DNA of 48,015 bases from Chitinophagales bacterium (GCA_013298665.1 JAAFIK010000036.1:1-48015), one strand, 5' to 3'; shown: positions 27,115-35,981, numbered from the stretch's first letter. Numbers and translations: made by a program. The notes: generated by a model not told the origin, from the letters alone.

Positions 27115-28971
27115 TTATACCTTACTCCCCTTCATCGCCATACTGATCGCCGTATCCATTACGCGCTCAGCATAGGGACGCGAACATTCGTTGAGTGCTT
27201 CAATCTTCCGGTGAATCAAATCCTTATCTGTCATGGTTAGCGCCAGTTGTAACGCCTGCATGGCAGCAGCAGTATCGTTGATTTCAGCAGCGGTCAGCAA
27301 ACTGCCATTTTTCAGGATAAATTGTTCTGTCGTTTGCAGCAATTGCTCACCTTCGGTACGCACTTCCACCAGTGCCCGGGTGGCAATATCTTCCTTGGCA
27401 TGCGTAATCGAATCCTGCAGCATCTGTTCCACTTCGGCATCGGTAAGCCCATATTGCGGCTTTACCTCAATACTTTGCTCCACACCACTGCGCAGTTCCC
27501 TGGCCGTTACCGAAAGTATGCCATCAGCATTGATGAGAAAACTGATGTCCACCTTAGGCAAACCTGCAGGCATCGCAGGTATGCCGGTAAGCGTAAAAGA
27601 AGCCAGTCTGCGGTTATCCTTAACCATATCCCGTTCTCCCTGGAATACGCCGATCACCATACCACTCTGCCCGTCTTTCTGCGTCGTATATTGACGACCC
27701 GCCTTGGTCGGTATCCGCGAATTGCGCGGGATCAGTACATCCATCAATCCGCCCATCGTTTCCACCCCGAGTGAGAGCGGAGTGATGTCCAGCAATAAAA
27801 AATCTTTATTGTTACCCGCCAGAATATCCGCCTGTATAGCTGCACCCAATGCCACCACTTCATCGGGATTCAGCGAATTGTTCAATGGTCTGCCAAAGAA
27901 GGCACTCACCATCTCGTTAACCAATGGTACCCTTGTGCTTCCCCCAACCATCACCACCGAATCGATCTCCGCCTTATCCACCCCCGCATCGGCAAGCGCA
28001 CGCCCACAACAATCGATCGTACGCTGTACAAGCGGACGTACAAGTGCGTCAAATTGCACGCGGCTGAGGCACAAAGCATAACCGCCCGATACCGCAGCAA
28101 AAACATCATCAGTACTCAGTATGCGTTTGGCCGCCTCTGCCTGCAGCCGCAGCCGCTGCGATAATTCCCTGTCCGTCTTTAACGAGGCTTCAGCGATGCC
28201 GTGCTCTTCCATCCAGTGGCGGACAATCGCCCGGTCAAAATCATCGCCACCAAGATAGGTATCCCCATTGGTGGCACATACATCCACTATTCCGCTGTTG
28301 ATGCGCAGTATGGATATATCAAATGTACCGCCACCAAGATCATATACGGCGATGGTTTTATGATCATTTTTATCAAGACCAATACCATAAGCCAGGCTGG
28401 CCGCCGTAGGTTCATTAACGATACGCAGCACGTCAAGCCCCGCAAGTTTACCCGCATCACGCGTAGCCTGGCGCTGGGCATCATTGAAATAAGCAGGTAC
28501 CGTAATCACCGCCTTATTCACCGCCGTCTTTACAATATGCTCCGCCCGGTGTTTAAGTTCTTTTAATATATAAGCCGACAATTCCACCGGGGAATAAAAG
28601 CGGTCGCCCGCTTTTACCTTTACCAGGGTATCCGAATCATCGTCAATAATGGAGTAACTAAAAAAAGCCTGGTTCGCCTGCACATCCGCATAACTCCTGC
28701 CCATCAGCCTTTTGGCAGAAAAAATGGTATTTTCCGGTTCGGTAACCAGAAATTGCCGCGCAGCCTCCCCTACGGTCACTTCACCCGATGCACCAAAATG
28801 CACCACCGAAGGTACCAATGAACTGCTGTCGTGTTCTTTGAGCGCAACCGCCTGTTTTGTTTCCGGGTGGATGATGGCCACCAGACTGTTGGTGGTACCC
28901 AGATCGATACCTACAATGATCTCTTCCTGCTGTAAACTGCCCGTTGCGATATTAATGGAAATTTTTGCCAT
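27115..28971 (-). CDS. hscA: Fe-S cluster assembly chaperone HscA (Hsp70 family)
   Basis: A 618-residue Hsp70 close in length to HscA. The nucleotide-binding domain has [12 protein letters not shown] (21-32), [33 protein letters not shown] and [13 protein letters not shown]. The substrate-binding domain starts at about [17 protein letters not shown] and lacks the long acidic tail of DnaK. The N-terminal leader before GIDLGTT and the short C-terminus fit HscA, which acts with HscB on the IscU scaffold. No iscU, hscB or fdx lies adjacent. It has its own -7 box and is divergent from folK. Confidence 0.88.
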   Translation of the reverse strand: MAKISINIATGSLQQEEIIVGIDLGTTNSLVAIIHPETKQAVALKEHDSSSLVPSVVHFGASGEVTVGEAARQFLVTEPENTIFSAKRLMGRSYADVQANQAFFSYSIIDDDSDTLVKVKAGDRFYSPVELSAYILKELKHRAEHIVKTAVNKAVITVPAYFNDAQRQATRDAGKLAGLDVLRIVNEPTAASLAYGIGLDKNDHKTIAVYDLGGGTFDISILRINSGIVDVCATNGDTYLGGDDFDRAIVRHWMEEHGIAEASLKTDRELSQRLRLQAEAAKRILSTDDVFAAVSGGYALCLSRVQFDALVRPLVQRTIDCCGRALADAGVDKAEIDSVVMVGGSTRVPLVNEMVSAFFGRPLNNSLNPDEVVALGAAIQADILAGNNKDFLLLDITPLSLGVETMGGLMDVLIPRNSRIPTKAGRQYTTQKDGQSGMVIGVFQGERDMVKDNRRLASFTLTGIPAMPAGLPKVDISFLINADGILSVTARELRSGVEQSIEVKPQYGLTDAEVEQMLQDSITHAKEDIATRALVEVRTEGEQLLQTTEQFILKNGSLLTAAEINDTAAAMQALQLALTMTDKDLIHRKIEALNECSRPYAERVMDTAISMAMKGSKV

Positions 28972-28990
28972 AGCTGACTGATAAGAGCCG

Positions 28991-28998
28991 CAAATTTA
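28991..28998 (-). promoter_or_regulatory. -7 promoter box of hscA
   Basis: The minus strand reads TAAATTTG, an exact TAnnTTTG, 19 bp before the ATG at 28971. Confidence 0.5.
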
Positions 28999-29093
28999 GC
29001 GAATAAAGGAATAGCAGCAGGAAGCAAGTAATCAAAGACATACTTACCCCGCATTTTCCAATGCCCTCGTGATAAAATGATGGTTTTATCCTT

Positions 29094-29101
29094 TACATTC
29101 G
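29094..29101 (+). promoter_or_regulatory. Candidate -7 box of folK
   Basis: TACATTCG has one mismatch to TAnnTTTG and lies 5 bp before the ATG at 29107. Together with the hscA box it makes a compact divergent promoter region. Confidence 0.35.
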
Positions 29102-29106
29102 CAGCC

Positions 29107-29595
29107 ATGAACGACGTATATCTTTTACTCGGCGGCAATACCGGCAACCGGGCGCATACCCTTCAGCAGGCCCGGCAGCACATTGAAGTAAAAGCCGGCT
29201 CCATACTGCGCGCATCAGCCTTGTACGAAACAGCAGCCTGGGGCAAAACAGACCAGCCCCACTTCCTCAACCAGGTGCTGCAACTGCAAACCAGCCTGGC
29301 CGCGGCCCCCCTTTTGCAGGTACTGCTTAGCATCGAAAACGCAATGGGCCGCATCCGCACCGAAAAAAATGCACCCCGGCCCATTGATATTGATATCCTT
29401 TTTTTCAACAACGAAGTAATCAGCCAGCCCGGACTCGTCATACCCCACCCCCAATTACAGCACCGCCGCTTTGTACTCATCCCCCTCCGCGAATTAGCTC
29501 CCAACCACCTTCACCCCGTATTGCAGCAAAACATACGGCAGTTGCTCCATTCCTGTACAGATACCCTTGATGTGAAAAAGTTTTACTTGCCATAG
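29107..29595 (+). CDS. folK: 6-hydroxymethyl-7,8-dihydropterin pyrophosphokinase
   Basis: A 162-residue HPPK that pyrophosphorylates 6-hydroxymethyl-dihydropterin in folate synthesis. Key blocks: YLLLGGNTGNR at the N-terminus, ALYETAAWG, FLNQVLQLQTSL, GRIRTEKNAPRPIDIDILFF with the metal-binding D94/D96, and IPHPQLQHRRFVLIPLREL. The frame extends upstream to 29077, but the ATG at 29107 (MNDVYLLLGG) fits the family length. The deoxynucleoside kinase gene follows after 50 bp. Confidence 0.95.
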   Translation: MNDVYLLLGGNTGNRAHTLQQARQHIEVKAGSILRASALYETAAWGKTDQPHFLNQVLQLQTSLAAAPLLQVLLSIENAMGRIRTEKNAPRPIDIDILFFNNEVISQPGLVIPHPQLQHRRFVLIPLRELAPNHLHPVLQQNIRQLLHSCTDTLDVKKFYLP

Positions 29596-29645
29596 CAACG
29601 TTTACCATTATTTTGCAGCATTGAATCCCCATTCACCAAAAAGGC

Positions 29646-30278
29646 ATGAAGTATAATTTTATTACCATAGAAGGCAATATCGGCGCCGGTAAAACAACGC
29701 TCGCACACCTGCTGAGCAAACATTTTAACGCCAGGCTGATTCTTGAAGAATTTGCCGACAACCCCTTCCTGCCAAGGTTTTACCAGAATCCTGAACAATA
29801 TGCTTTCCCCCTGGAGTTGTTTTTTATGGCCGAACGCTACAAACAACTCAAAGAATTGCTCCAGACCAAGGATATGTTTCAAAAAATCACCATCAGCGAT
29901 TACCTGTTCACCAAATGCCTGCTCTTCGCCAAAACCAATCTTGGTGATGATGAGTTCAGGCTCTATCAAAAGCTGTTCGACATCATCAACCCACAGATCC
30001 TCCAGCCCGAACTGCTCATCTACCTGCATGCACCAGTGAATAAACTGCAGGAAAATATCAAAAAACGCAACCGCGAATACGAACAGAATATTTCCGGCGA
30101 ATATTTGTTTACCCTGCAGGAAACCTATACCCAGTATATCAAGCAGCACAATGTAACCACCTTGTTTATTGATGCCAGCAATGCCGATTTTCTCGACAAT
30201 GAAGAACACTTCCGGGCTGTACTGAATGCATTGGATAAAGATTACGGGAATGGGCAGCATTATCTTGTTCTGCCATAA
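29646..30278 (+). CDS. Deoxynucleoside kinase
   Basis: A 210-residue P-loop kinase of the dNK/dCK/dGK type, which makes dNMPs from salvaged deoxynucleosides. It has GNIGAGKTT (10-18), LEEFADNPFLPRFY, FPLELFFMAERYKQL and the Arg-rich LID KKRNREYEQ. The family's DRS-like motif reads ISDYLFTKCLLFAK here. It follows folK by 50 bp on the same strand, so possibly co-transcribed. Substrate preference cannot be read. Confidence 0.9.
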   Translation: MKYNFITIEGNIGAGKTTLAHLLSKHFNARLILEEFADNPFLPRFYQNPEQYAFPLELFFMAERYKQLKELLQTKDMFQKITISDYLFTKCLLFAKTNLGDDEFRLYQKLFDIINPQILQPELLIYLHAPVNKLQENIKKRNREYEQNISGEYLFTLQETYTQYIKQHNVTTLFIDASNADFLDNEEHFRAVLNALDKDYGNGQHYLVLP

Positions 30279-30308
30279 TACCACACATAATCATTGCTGT
30301 CTTTTTCC

Positions 30309-30316
30309 GATATTTG
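30309..30316 (+). promoter_or_regulatory. Candidate -7 box of MFS gene
   Basis: GATATTTG has one mismatch to TAnnTTTG and lies 6 bp before the ATG at 30323. It overlaps the alternative TTG start at 30314. Confidence 0.35.
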
Positions 30317-30322
30317 CACATC

Positions 30323-31561
30323 ATGCAATCGAACAGTCATTCCCCCTTCGACGTTTTACAGGTAAAAGCTTTTAAAAATTTCATCGCTGGCCGTTTCCTC
30401 TTTATTATGGGCTTGCGCATGCTTGGTACGGCCATTGCCTGGTGGATGTATGAACTTACCCGGGATCCATTTTACATTGGCATGATCGGGCTTGCCGAAG
30501 CCATACCCGCCATATCCATGGCGCTATACGCCGGTTTTGTCATAGACAAATCTGAAAAAAGAAAAATGCTCCTCACCGGCATGACTTTGTATTTAGTTTG
30601 TGTACTCATTTTACTGGCCACGAGCAGCAGTTTTTACCAGGGAAGCCTCAGCCAGAAAGTCGTTATCATCATTGCTTACACCACCATTTTTGCTACAGGC
30701 GTCGTCAGGGCATTTACCGGTCCCACCTTTCATGCCATCCTTGCGGGCGTGGTACCCCGGCCAATGCTCAGTTCTGCCTCGCAGTGGAGTTCCAGCACCT
30801 GGCTTATCGGCAGCATTTCGGGTCATGCCCTTGCAGGCTTTCTCATTGCAGCGATCACCATACCGGGCACCCTGATTGTAGTAGCCCTGTTTGTTGCCGC
30901 CGGTATCCTCACCATGCGCAATATACAACGACAGCCCCCCATTGCACCAGCAGAAAAAAGAACCATGGCTGCGGTCAGCGAAGGACTCCGCTATGTCTTT
31001 GCCAATAAGGAACTTCTCGGCGCCATCTCCCTCGATCTCTTTGCCGTACTCTTTGGCGGTGCTGTAGCCATGGTGCCCGTTTTTGCAAAAGACATCCTCA
31101 ACACCGGCCCCGTTGGTTTTGGCTGGCTGAATGCGGCATCCGATATCGGCGCCATCATCGTTGTGGTATGGCTTACACTAAAACCCCTGCAAAAAAAACA
31201 AGGCCGGCAACTGCTCCTCGCCGTGGGCGGCTTTGGCTGTTGCATCATCCTCTTTGCCCTCTCTAAGTGGTTCTGGCTTTCCTTTGCCGCACTCCTCACC
31301 AGCGGTATGCTCGACGGTATCAGTGTGGTGATCAGGGGCAATATCCTCCAGTTGCGTACACCCGATGCCCTCCGTGGCCGCGTAATGGCCGTCAACTCTA
31401 TGTTCATCAATTCCTCCAATGAAATCGGGCAGTTTGAAAGCGGTGTGGCTGCCAAACTGATGGGCAATATCCCTTCCGTTATTTTCGGGGGATGTATGAC
31501 CCTCGCCATCGTTGTCTTTACCTGGTTCAAAGCACCCACACTCCGCAAGCTGGAGTATTAA
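30323..31561 (+). CDS. MFS transporter (MFS_3 / EntS-like)
   Basis: A 412-residue, 12-helix major facilitator. It opens with FKNFIAGRFLFIMGLRML and IAWWMYELTRDPFYIGMIGL, as in the EntS-like subgroup. The loop 2-3 motif is VIDKSEKRKMLL, a variant of motif A. LGAISLDLFAVLFGGAVAMV and LRTPDALRGRVMAVNSMF are further subgroup blocks. The cargo is unknown; relatives export siderophores or drugs. It sits 44 bp after the kinase gene, with a candidate promoter of its own. Confidence 0.88.
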   Translation: MQSNSHSPFDVLQVKAFKNFIAGRFLFIMGLRMLGTAIAWWMYELTRDPFYIGMIGLAEAIPAISMALYAGFVIDKSEKRKMLLTGMTLYLVCVLILLATSSSFYQGSLSQKVVIIIAYTTIFATGVVRAFTGPTFHAILAGVVPRPMLSSASQWSSSTWLIGSISGHALAGFLIAAITIPGTLIVVALFVAAGILTMRNIQRQPPIAPAEKRTMAAVSEGLRYVFANKELLGAISLDLFAVLFGGAVAMVPVFAKDILNTGPVGFGWLNAASDIGAIIVVVWLTLKPLQKKQGRQLLLAVGGFGCCIILFALSKWFWLSFAALLTSGMLDGISVVIRGNILQLRTPDALRGRVMAVNSMFINSSNEIGQFESGVAAKLMGNIPSVIFGGCMTLAIVVFTWFKAPTLRKLEY

Positions 31562-31584
31562 GCGTCCGCCTTCACGGAAAGTAT

Positions 31585-31592
31585 TAGCTTTG
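31585..31592 (+). promoter_or_regulatory. -7 promoter box of saccharopine dehydrogenase-like gene
   Basis: TAGCTTTG matches TAnnTTTG exactly, 19 bp before the ATG at 31612. Confidence 0.5.
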
Positions 31593-31611
31593 CCGCATAA
31601 ATAATTGTACC

Positions 31612-32742
31612 ATGACGATTGCAGTTTTGGGTGCCGGAATGGTGGGTCGCGCCATCGCCGGCGATCTCTCCCATCGCTTTTCAGTAACCACTTTTGACCG
31701 AAGTACCGCAGCATTAGCCCAACTCAGGCAACAATACCCCGGTGTACAAACCCGTGAGACAGACCTCGGCAATTACGCTGGTTTTCCCGCACTGCTGGCC
31801 GGGTTCGATTATGTGGTAACAGCCGTACCCGGCTTTATGGGCTATGCAGTATTGCAAGCCGTTATCAATGCCGGAAAAAATGTGGTGGACATTTCTTTCT
31901 TTCCCGAAAACGCCCTTGCACTGGATGCACAGGCAAAAGCAGCAGGCGTTACAGCCATTGTGGATTGCGGCGTCGCCCCCGGCATGAGTAACCTTGTGCT
32001 GGGCTACCACAACGCCCGCATGACCGTAACCGATTTCTCCTGTATGGTGGGTGGATTACCCCGGCAACGCGTCAAACCATTTGAATACAAAGCCCCCTTC
32101 TCGCCAATTGATGTGATCGAAGAATATACCCGCCCCGCACGCCTGGTAGAAAACGGCACCATTGTAACAAAACCTGCGCTCAGTGAGCCTGAACTGCATA
32201 CCTTCGATACCATCGGCACCCTTGAATCGTTCAATACCGATGGCCTGCGCAGCCTGCTCTTTACCATGCCCCATATTCCCAACATGAAAGAAAAAACCCT
32301 GCGCTATCCCGGACATGCAGAATTGATCCGCAATATGATCGCAGCAGGTTTTTTCAGCGATAAACCCATTACTTTCCGGGGTAGGGAAATATCGCCGCTC
32401 GAATTCTCATCCGCCATCTTGATAGACCAGTGGAAACTCGGAGCCGAAGAAGAAGAATTTACCCTGATGCAGATGACAGTAAAAGGTACACAAGACGGAC
32501 AACCCCGCACAATCACCTACCATCTTTACGACGTGTACGACACCCATACACGCACTTCCAGCATGAGCCGAACAACAGGATATACCTGCACCGCCGCGCT
32601 GCAATTGCTTGCGGAAGGAAAATTTACTCAAAAAGGCGTATTCCCACCCGAAATCATCGGAGCCGATGAAGCATGCTTCCGGGCAATCTTCGCCTACCTC
32701 GCCGAAAGAAATGTAATATATAAGGTAACCGGTACCCCTTAA
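31612..32742 (+). CDS. Saccharopine dehydrogenase family oxidoreductase
   Basis: A 376-residue NAD(P)-binding protein with GAGMVG at 7-12 and the family pattern FDYVVTAVPGFMGYAVLQAV, then AGKNVVDISFFPENALALD and VDCGVAPGMSNLVLGYHN. The C-terminal domain has DGLRSLLFTMPHIPNMKEKT and TLRYPGHAELIRNM. The closest type is the bacterial saccharopine-dehydrogenase-like / lysine 6-dehydrogenase group; the substrate is undetermined. It is single-domain (no LKR). Confidence 0.88.
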   Translation: MTIAVLGAGMVGRAIAGDLSHRFSVTTFDRSTAALAQLRQQYPGVQTRETDLGNYAGFPALLAGFDYVVTAVPGFMGYAVLQAVINAGKNVVDISFFPENALALDAQAKAAGVTAIVDCGVAPGMSNLVLGYHNARMTVTDFSCMVGGLPRQRVKPFEYKAPFSPIDVIEEYTRPARLVENGTIVTKPALSEPELHTFDTIGTLESFNTDGLRSLLFTMPHIPNMKEKTLRYPGHAELIRNMIAAGFFSDKPITFRGREISPLEFSSAILIDQWKLGAEEEEFTLMQMTVKGTQDGQPRTITYHLYDVYDTHTRTSSMSRTTGYTCTAALQLLAEGKFTQKGVFPPEIIGADEACFRAIFAYLAERNVIYKVTGTP

Positions 32743-32772
32743 CCCAATATCATTAAGTCAGGAAGTTTGAGC

Positions 32773-32805
32773 AACCGGAGAGGATAACCGCAGATTATCC
32801 CGGTT
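32773..32805. terminator. Hairpin between convergent genes
   Basis: GGATAA (32782-32787) pairs with TTATCC (32795-32800). Beyond a GAGA bulge, AACCG (32773-32777) pairs with CGGTT (32801-32805). It lies between the ends of the saccharopine dehydrogenase-like and GH18-like genes; the T tract is weak. Confidence 0.45.
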
Positions 32806-32808
32806 ATT

Positions 32809-33648
32809 TCACGATCGCAGGATCATAAAATAATCAGCAAGATCAGAAGGACGATCAAGAACCAGGCTACCCGCAGCATCCTGGATAAACCCGCTGCTGT
32901 TGCGCGGAAACAGGTTACGCCATTGCCGGAATACATCCGTGGTGAGGTTACCCGCAGCACAACCGGGCACAATAAAGTCAGCAACATCAGCGATACCCAG
33001 CGGTAGCGCATAAGCCGCAAGCCCGTTTTGCCAATGTGTCAGCACCGCCGGGTTATCCGGACAAACAAGAAAACCCGCTTCTGCTACCTGCAGGTTATCA
33101 TTACCCCGGTAAATACCTGCCAGGCAATCACCCCAGTCGTTCACATCACCCTGCAACCCATAAGTAATCCCCATACCAAAATTATGATTGAGCAACAGCG
33201 TCAATTCGATCAACGTGTTTTTTTGGAGCGCAGTCTGCAATGATACCGGGGCAAGATGAAACCCATCAACCCCCACACAACTGACCAGTACAGAAAAATT
33301 ACTGATCAGCATATTACGCCCTGTACTGGTCGACAGAAGATTGGCCAGCACATCAAAATCATGCGTTTCCCCACCACCGATACCAAAAAAAACCTGCGCA
33401 ATAGCACCTGTTTTTTTTAAAGTGGCAATATGTTCGGGAAAACGGCCATGCAACAGGTCATGCATACGGCCATCAGCCACAGCAGGGGTTTCGTTATAAT
33501 AAATGGTGGCATCATCCCTTACACTAAGCGAAAGCAGTACCAATGTATCAAAACCAGAGGACGCCAATACCTTCAACTGCTGCGCTCCGGCAACAGCATT
33601 GGTGTGATCAAAAAGTCCACCCCCGATTATCGCATACCTCCGCTTCAT
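32809..33648 (-). CDS. GH18-like TIM-barrel protein lacking catalytic residues (putative)
   Basis: A 279-residue protein with no signal peptide. Its course of motifs resembles GH18 glycosidase-like proteins: strand 1 YAIIGGGLFDHT, then TLVLLSLSVRDDATIYYNET and PAVADG, FPEHIATLKKTGAIAQVFFG followed by IGGG, a DF motif, and LISNFSVLVSCVGVDGFHLA. The last segment is where GH18 enzymes have DGxDxDxE; here it is DGFHLAP, so the acidic catalytic residues are gone. Later blocks (FGMGITYGLQGDVNDWGDCL) continue the barrel pattern. If correct, it is a cytoplasmic pseudo-enzyme or binding protein. The GH18 relation is inference from pattern. An alternative ATG is at 33654. Confidence 0.5.
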   Translation of the reverse strand: MKRRYAIIGGGLFDHTNAVAGAQQLKVLASSGFDTLVLLSLSVRDDATIYYNETPAVADGRMHDLLHGRFPEHIATLKKTGAIAQVFFGIGGGETHDFDVLANLLSTSTGRNMLISNFSVLVSCVGVDGFHLAPVSLQTALQKNTLIELTLLLNHNFGMGITYGLQGDVNDWGDCLAGIYRGNDNLQVAEAGFLVCPDNPAVLTHWQNGLAAYALPLGIADVADFIVPGCAAGNLTTDVFRQWRNLFPRNSSGFIQDAAGSLVLDRPSDLADYFMILRS

Positions 33649-33762
33649 GTGCATATTCTCTGGTTTATGTGTTTATACCCCATCGGTATGGGCTATCCTT
33701 CCGGCCGAACAAAAAGCACATACCCCGTATCAGTACAGTTGCTACCGCAGTTAAACAAAAAA

Positions 33763-33788
33763 GCCACCTGCATTTTACAGCAGATGGC
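33763..33788 (-). terminator. Minus-strand intrinsic terminator downstream of MFS gene
   Basis: A 9-bp stem (33763-33771 with 33780-33788) has one position that is C/A as + strand DNA but G-U in the minus-strand RNA. The minus-strand transcript then reads a run of T. It lies about 175 bp past the stop of the Tet-like MFS gene. Confidence 0.65.
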
Positions 33789-33962
33789 TAAAGGAAAGGC
33801 TTAAGGTTATAATATCCATTAAGTAGTTGGTTCACTGATAAGGTTTAACGTACAATGGTTTCTGTGCTGTACAAAAATAGCCGTACTAACCCTGCCGGAA
33901 CAGCGGGAAACTACCCGATCCGGCAATCAGGTATAAATACCTGATAAGCCTTACGGTATTGA
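33789..33962. other. Intergenic stretch with a small palindrome
   Basis: The gap between the GH18-like gene and the MFS gene (about 310 bp in total) holds the terminator at 33763-33788 and a perfect 8-bp hairpin ATCAGGTA / TACCTGAT (33926-33945) just after the MFS stop. I see no ORF with coding character and no RNA gene. Confidence 0.5.
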
Positions 33963-35201
33963 TTATCCGGCTTTTACTACCGGAACAGTTGGTTGGAAGG
34001 TGGACAAGGAACGGTAACTCAGCAATACAGCGAGTAAAAGCAGAAAAGCACCCGCAAAAAATGGTGCGCCGGGCAGATAAACAGGAGCCCCCTTACTGGT
34101 AAAATAAGTAAACAGGTTGGTCATTAATGGGGGGCCGATAATGGCGGTGATGCTCATCAAACTGGTCAGTGCCCCCTGCAGTTCGCCCTGTGCATTCGGC
34201 GGCACCTGGCTGCTCATAATCCCCTGCAGCGCAGGCTGGCTGATACCGCCCAGACAATAAGGAACCAGAAAAGCAAACATCATCCAGCCCTGTGTGGAAA
34301 GGCCAAACAGCAACATGCCCAGCATATACATGAAAAAGCCGATATACACCGCTTTTACATACCCGGTTTTAGGCAGGATAATGCGGATAAGTCCGCCCTG
34401 CACTACACCCACCAATACCCCCACCGCACAAAGCGATATACCAATCATGATTTCACTCCAGCCAAACCTGAACATCGTATAAAAACTCCAGTTGCTCTGT
34501 ACCGCATGAGACGCGATGTACAAAAGGGTAAGGGAAAACATCAGGCTCAGTACAACCGGATATTTTTTCAGTTGCAGTAAAGCCCCCACAGGATTGGCGC
34601 GCCTGATATCAAAACGGCGGCGGTTCTCCTTCAGTAACGACTCCGGCAAGACAAAAAAACCATATAGAAAATTGAGCAGCGTAAACCCCGCAGCTACAAA
34701 GAAGGGTACGCGCGCACCCAAAGTACTGCTGAAAGCTCCCAGCAAGGGACCAAGGATAAAACCAATGCCAAACGCTGCACCAATAAGACCGAAATTCTGT
34801 GCCCTTTTTTCAGGCGTGCTGATGTCAGCAATATAAGCAGAAGCAGTAGTGATACTCGCACCTGTAATACCTGCAATAACCCTGCCCGCAAATAACCAGC
34901 CGATCGTAGGTGCAAAAGCAAGAAACAGGTAATCCAGCCCGAAGCCTAAAAGCGAAAACAACAAGACCGGCCTCCTGCCATAACGATCGCTGAGACCACC
35001 CAATACCGGCGAAAATAAAAATTGCGCTCCTGCATAGGCAAAAAGCAACCAGCCACCCGTACTTGATCCCTCATTTGCCAGTTTACCCGTGAGCGTAGTA
35101 ATCAACCCCGGCATTACAGGGATGATGATCCCCCAACCGATCACATCGATGAGTATAGTGACAAAAATAAATTTCAATGCTGCTCCCCGCTGTACCGTCA
35201 T
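33963..35201 (-). CDS. MFS transporter, TCR/Tet family
   Basis: A 412-residue, 12-helix efflux-type transporter. Helix 1 reads [20 protein letters not shown], like TetA. Loop 2-3 motif A is [14 protein letters not shown], complete. [20 protein letters not shown] and [17 protein letters not shown] (motif C-like) follow. The substrate is unknown; TetA relatives export tetracyclines, but many chromosomal homologues do not. The open frame runs to 35276, but the ATG at 35201 (MTVQRG) is correctly placed after the -7 box. The repeat block begins 80 bp upstream. Confidence 0.9.
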   Translation of the reverse strand: MTVQRGAALKFIFVTILIDVIGWGIIIPVMPGLITTLTGKLANEGSSTGGWLLFAYAGAQFLFSPVLGGLSDRYGRRPVLLFSLLGFGLDYLFLAFAPTIGWLFAGRVIAGITGASITTASAYIADISTPEKRAQNFGLIGAAFGIGFILGPLLGAFSSTLGARVPFFVAAGFTLLNFLYGFFVLPESLLKENRRRFDIRRANPVGALLQLKKYPVVLSLMFSLTLLYIASHAVQSNWSFYTMFRFGWSEIMIGISLCAVGVLVGVVQGGLIRIILPKTGYVKAVYIGFFMYMLGMLLFGLSTQGWMMFAFLVPYCLGGISQPALQGIMSSQVPPNAQGELQGALTSLMSITAIIGPPLMTNLFTYFTSKGAPVYLPGAPFFAGAFLLLLAVLLSYRSLSTFQPTVPVVKAG

Positions 35202-35216
35202 GGTCTTCCTTTTGCA

Positions 35217-35224
35217 CAAATGTA
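35217..35224 (-). promoter_or_regulatory. -7 promoter box of Tet-like MFS gene
   Basis: The minus strand reads TACATTTG, an exact TAnnTTTG, 15 bp before the ATG at 35201. It supports this start over upstream alternatives in the repeat. Confidence 0.55.
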
Positions 35225-35281
35225 GCGGAATTACACTGCAATGGAAAACAGTAGGGTCACCGTGGCAAGCAGACAATCGAT

Positions 35282-35333
35282 GCTGATGGCGGGGTATTTA
35301 CCCGCCACCGCGTGGTGTAACCCCGCGGCAGAC
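35282..35333. repeat. 52-bp foldable GC-rich element, copy 1
   Basis: It begins GCTGATGGCGGGG and ends CCCCGCGGCAGAC. Inside, GGCGGG pairs with CCCGCC (7-nt loop), CCAC with GTGG, and alternatively GCGGGGT with ACCCCGC. Copies 2 and 3 are identical in sequence over the 52 bp. A 33-bp spacer with a degenerate 21-bp-unit remnant separates copies 1 and 2. Confidence 0.9.
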
Positions 35334-35366
35334 AGACAATCAACGGCTGACAGAATTACAAACGAT

Positions 35367-35418
35367 GCTGATGGCGGGGTATTTACCCGCCACCGCGTGG
35401 TGTAACCCCGCGGCAGAC
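35367..35418. repeat. 52-bp foldable GC-rich element, copy 2
   Basis: Same sequence and orientation as copy 1. Its end, GCAGAC, runs directly into the first 21-bp unit of the tandem array, so the element behaves like an insertion into, or expansion of, one array unit (units contain GCTGACAGA where the element has GCTGA...GCAGAC). Confidence 0.9.
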
Positions 35419-35555
35419 TTACAAACGACGCTGACAGAGTTACAAACGATGCTGACAGACTTACAAACGACGCTGACAGAGTTACAAACGATGCTGACAG
35501 ACTTACAAACGACGCTGACAGAGTTACAAACGACGCTGACAGACTTACAATCAAC
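35419..35555. repeat. Tandem array of 21-bp units
   Basis: Six complete units start at 35419, 35440, 35461, 35482, 35503 and 35524, plus a partial unit from 35545. Consensus: TTACAAACGAYGCTGACAGAS. The variable bases alternate (C..G, T..C, C..G, T..C, C..G, C..C), giving a 42-bp higher-order repeat that breaks in unit 6. There are no unique spacers, so it is not a CRISPR array. On the + strand it is open and in phase (ATG 35365 to TAG 35619), each unit reading LQT(T/M)LT(E/D). Confidence 0.92.
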
Positions 35556-35607
35556 GCTGATGGCGGGGTATTTACCCGCCACCGCGTGGTGTAACCCCGC
35601 GGCAGAC
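35556..35607. repeat. 52-bp foldable GC-rich element, copy 3
   Basis: Identical to copies 1 and 2 and in the same orientation, 189 bp (63 codons) after copy 2. It closes the array. CAGACAAT follows both copy 1 and copy 3. Confidence 0.9.
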
Positions 35608-35954
35608 AGACAATGGTAGTATAAAGCAGATTGTGAAAACTGCTTCAGGGTTGGGTTCACGATTCGTCAATTGGGTATGGCTCACAATGCTATCCCCCTC
35701 CCGGAATTTTTCGTTGCGAAGGGCTGCTTTATAAAAACGTACTACTGGAGTATCGTATACCCAACCTCAACGGCGTAGTATGATTATAGCCATCAGAGGA
35801 TCACGCGGGCAATAAACCCTGAACGGGTGACACAATTGCCCCAAGCCAATCCCTAACGCAATCAAATTGCCTGAAAGGGAGACGCGGGACGCGTCCTCCC
35901 TCTGGTACTAAGTACTCAGTAAGGCCTCCCCACCCCCGGCAACGATTACTTACT
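35608..35954. other. Intergenic stretch upstream of the carboxylase gene
   Basis: No coding sequence is convincing here. It contains a hairpin at 35876-35901 (AGGGAGACGCG pairing with CGCGTCCTCCCT, one bulged C, GGA loop) and the short motif GGTACTAAGTACT (35904-35916), also found at 27097-27109. The rest shows nothing I can interpret. Confidence 0.5.
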
Positions 35955-35962
35955 TACTTTTG
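35955..35962 (+). promoter_or_regulatory. -7 promoter box of acyl-CoA carboxylase gene
   Basis: TACTTTTG matches TAnnTTTG exactly, 19 bp before the ATG at 35982. Confidence 0.55.
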
Positions 35963-35981
35963 TACAAACGACAACAACACA

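Noticed and set aside
35419..35555. Possible CRISPR array
   Set aside because: Units are contiguous 21-mers with no unique spacers, the block is only about 140 bp, and no cas genes are near.
35231..35660. Minus-strand open frames through the repeat block (SASFVTL and CKSVSVV repeats)
   Set aside because: They arise from the 21-bp periodicity, which keeps several frames open. They have no start context, and one overlaps the promoter of the MFS gene.
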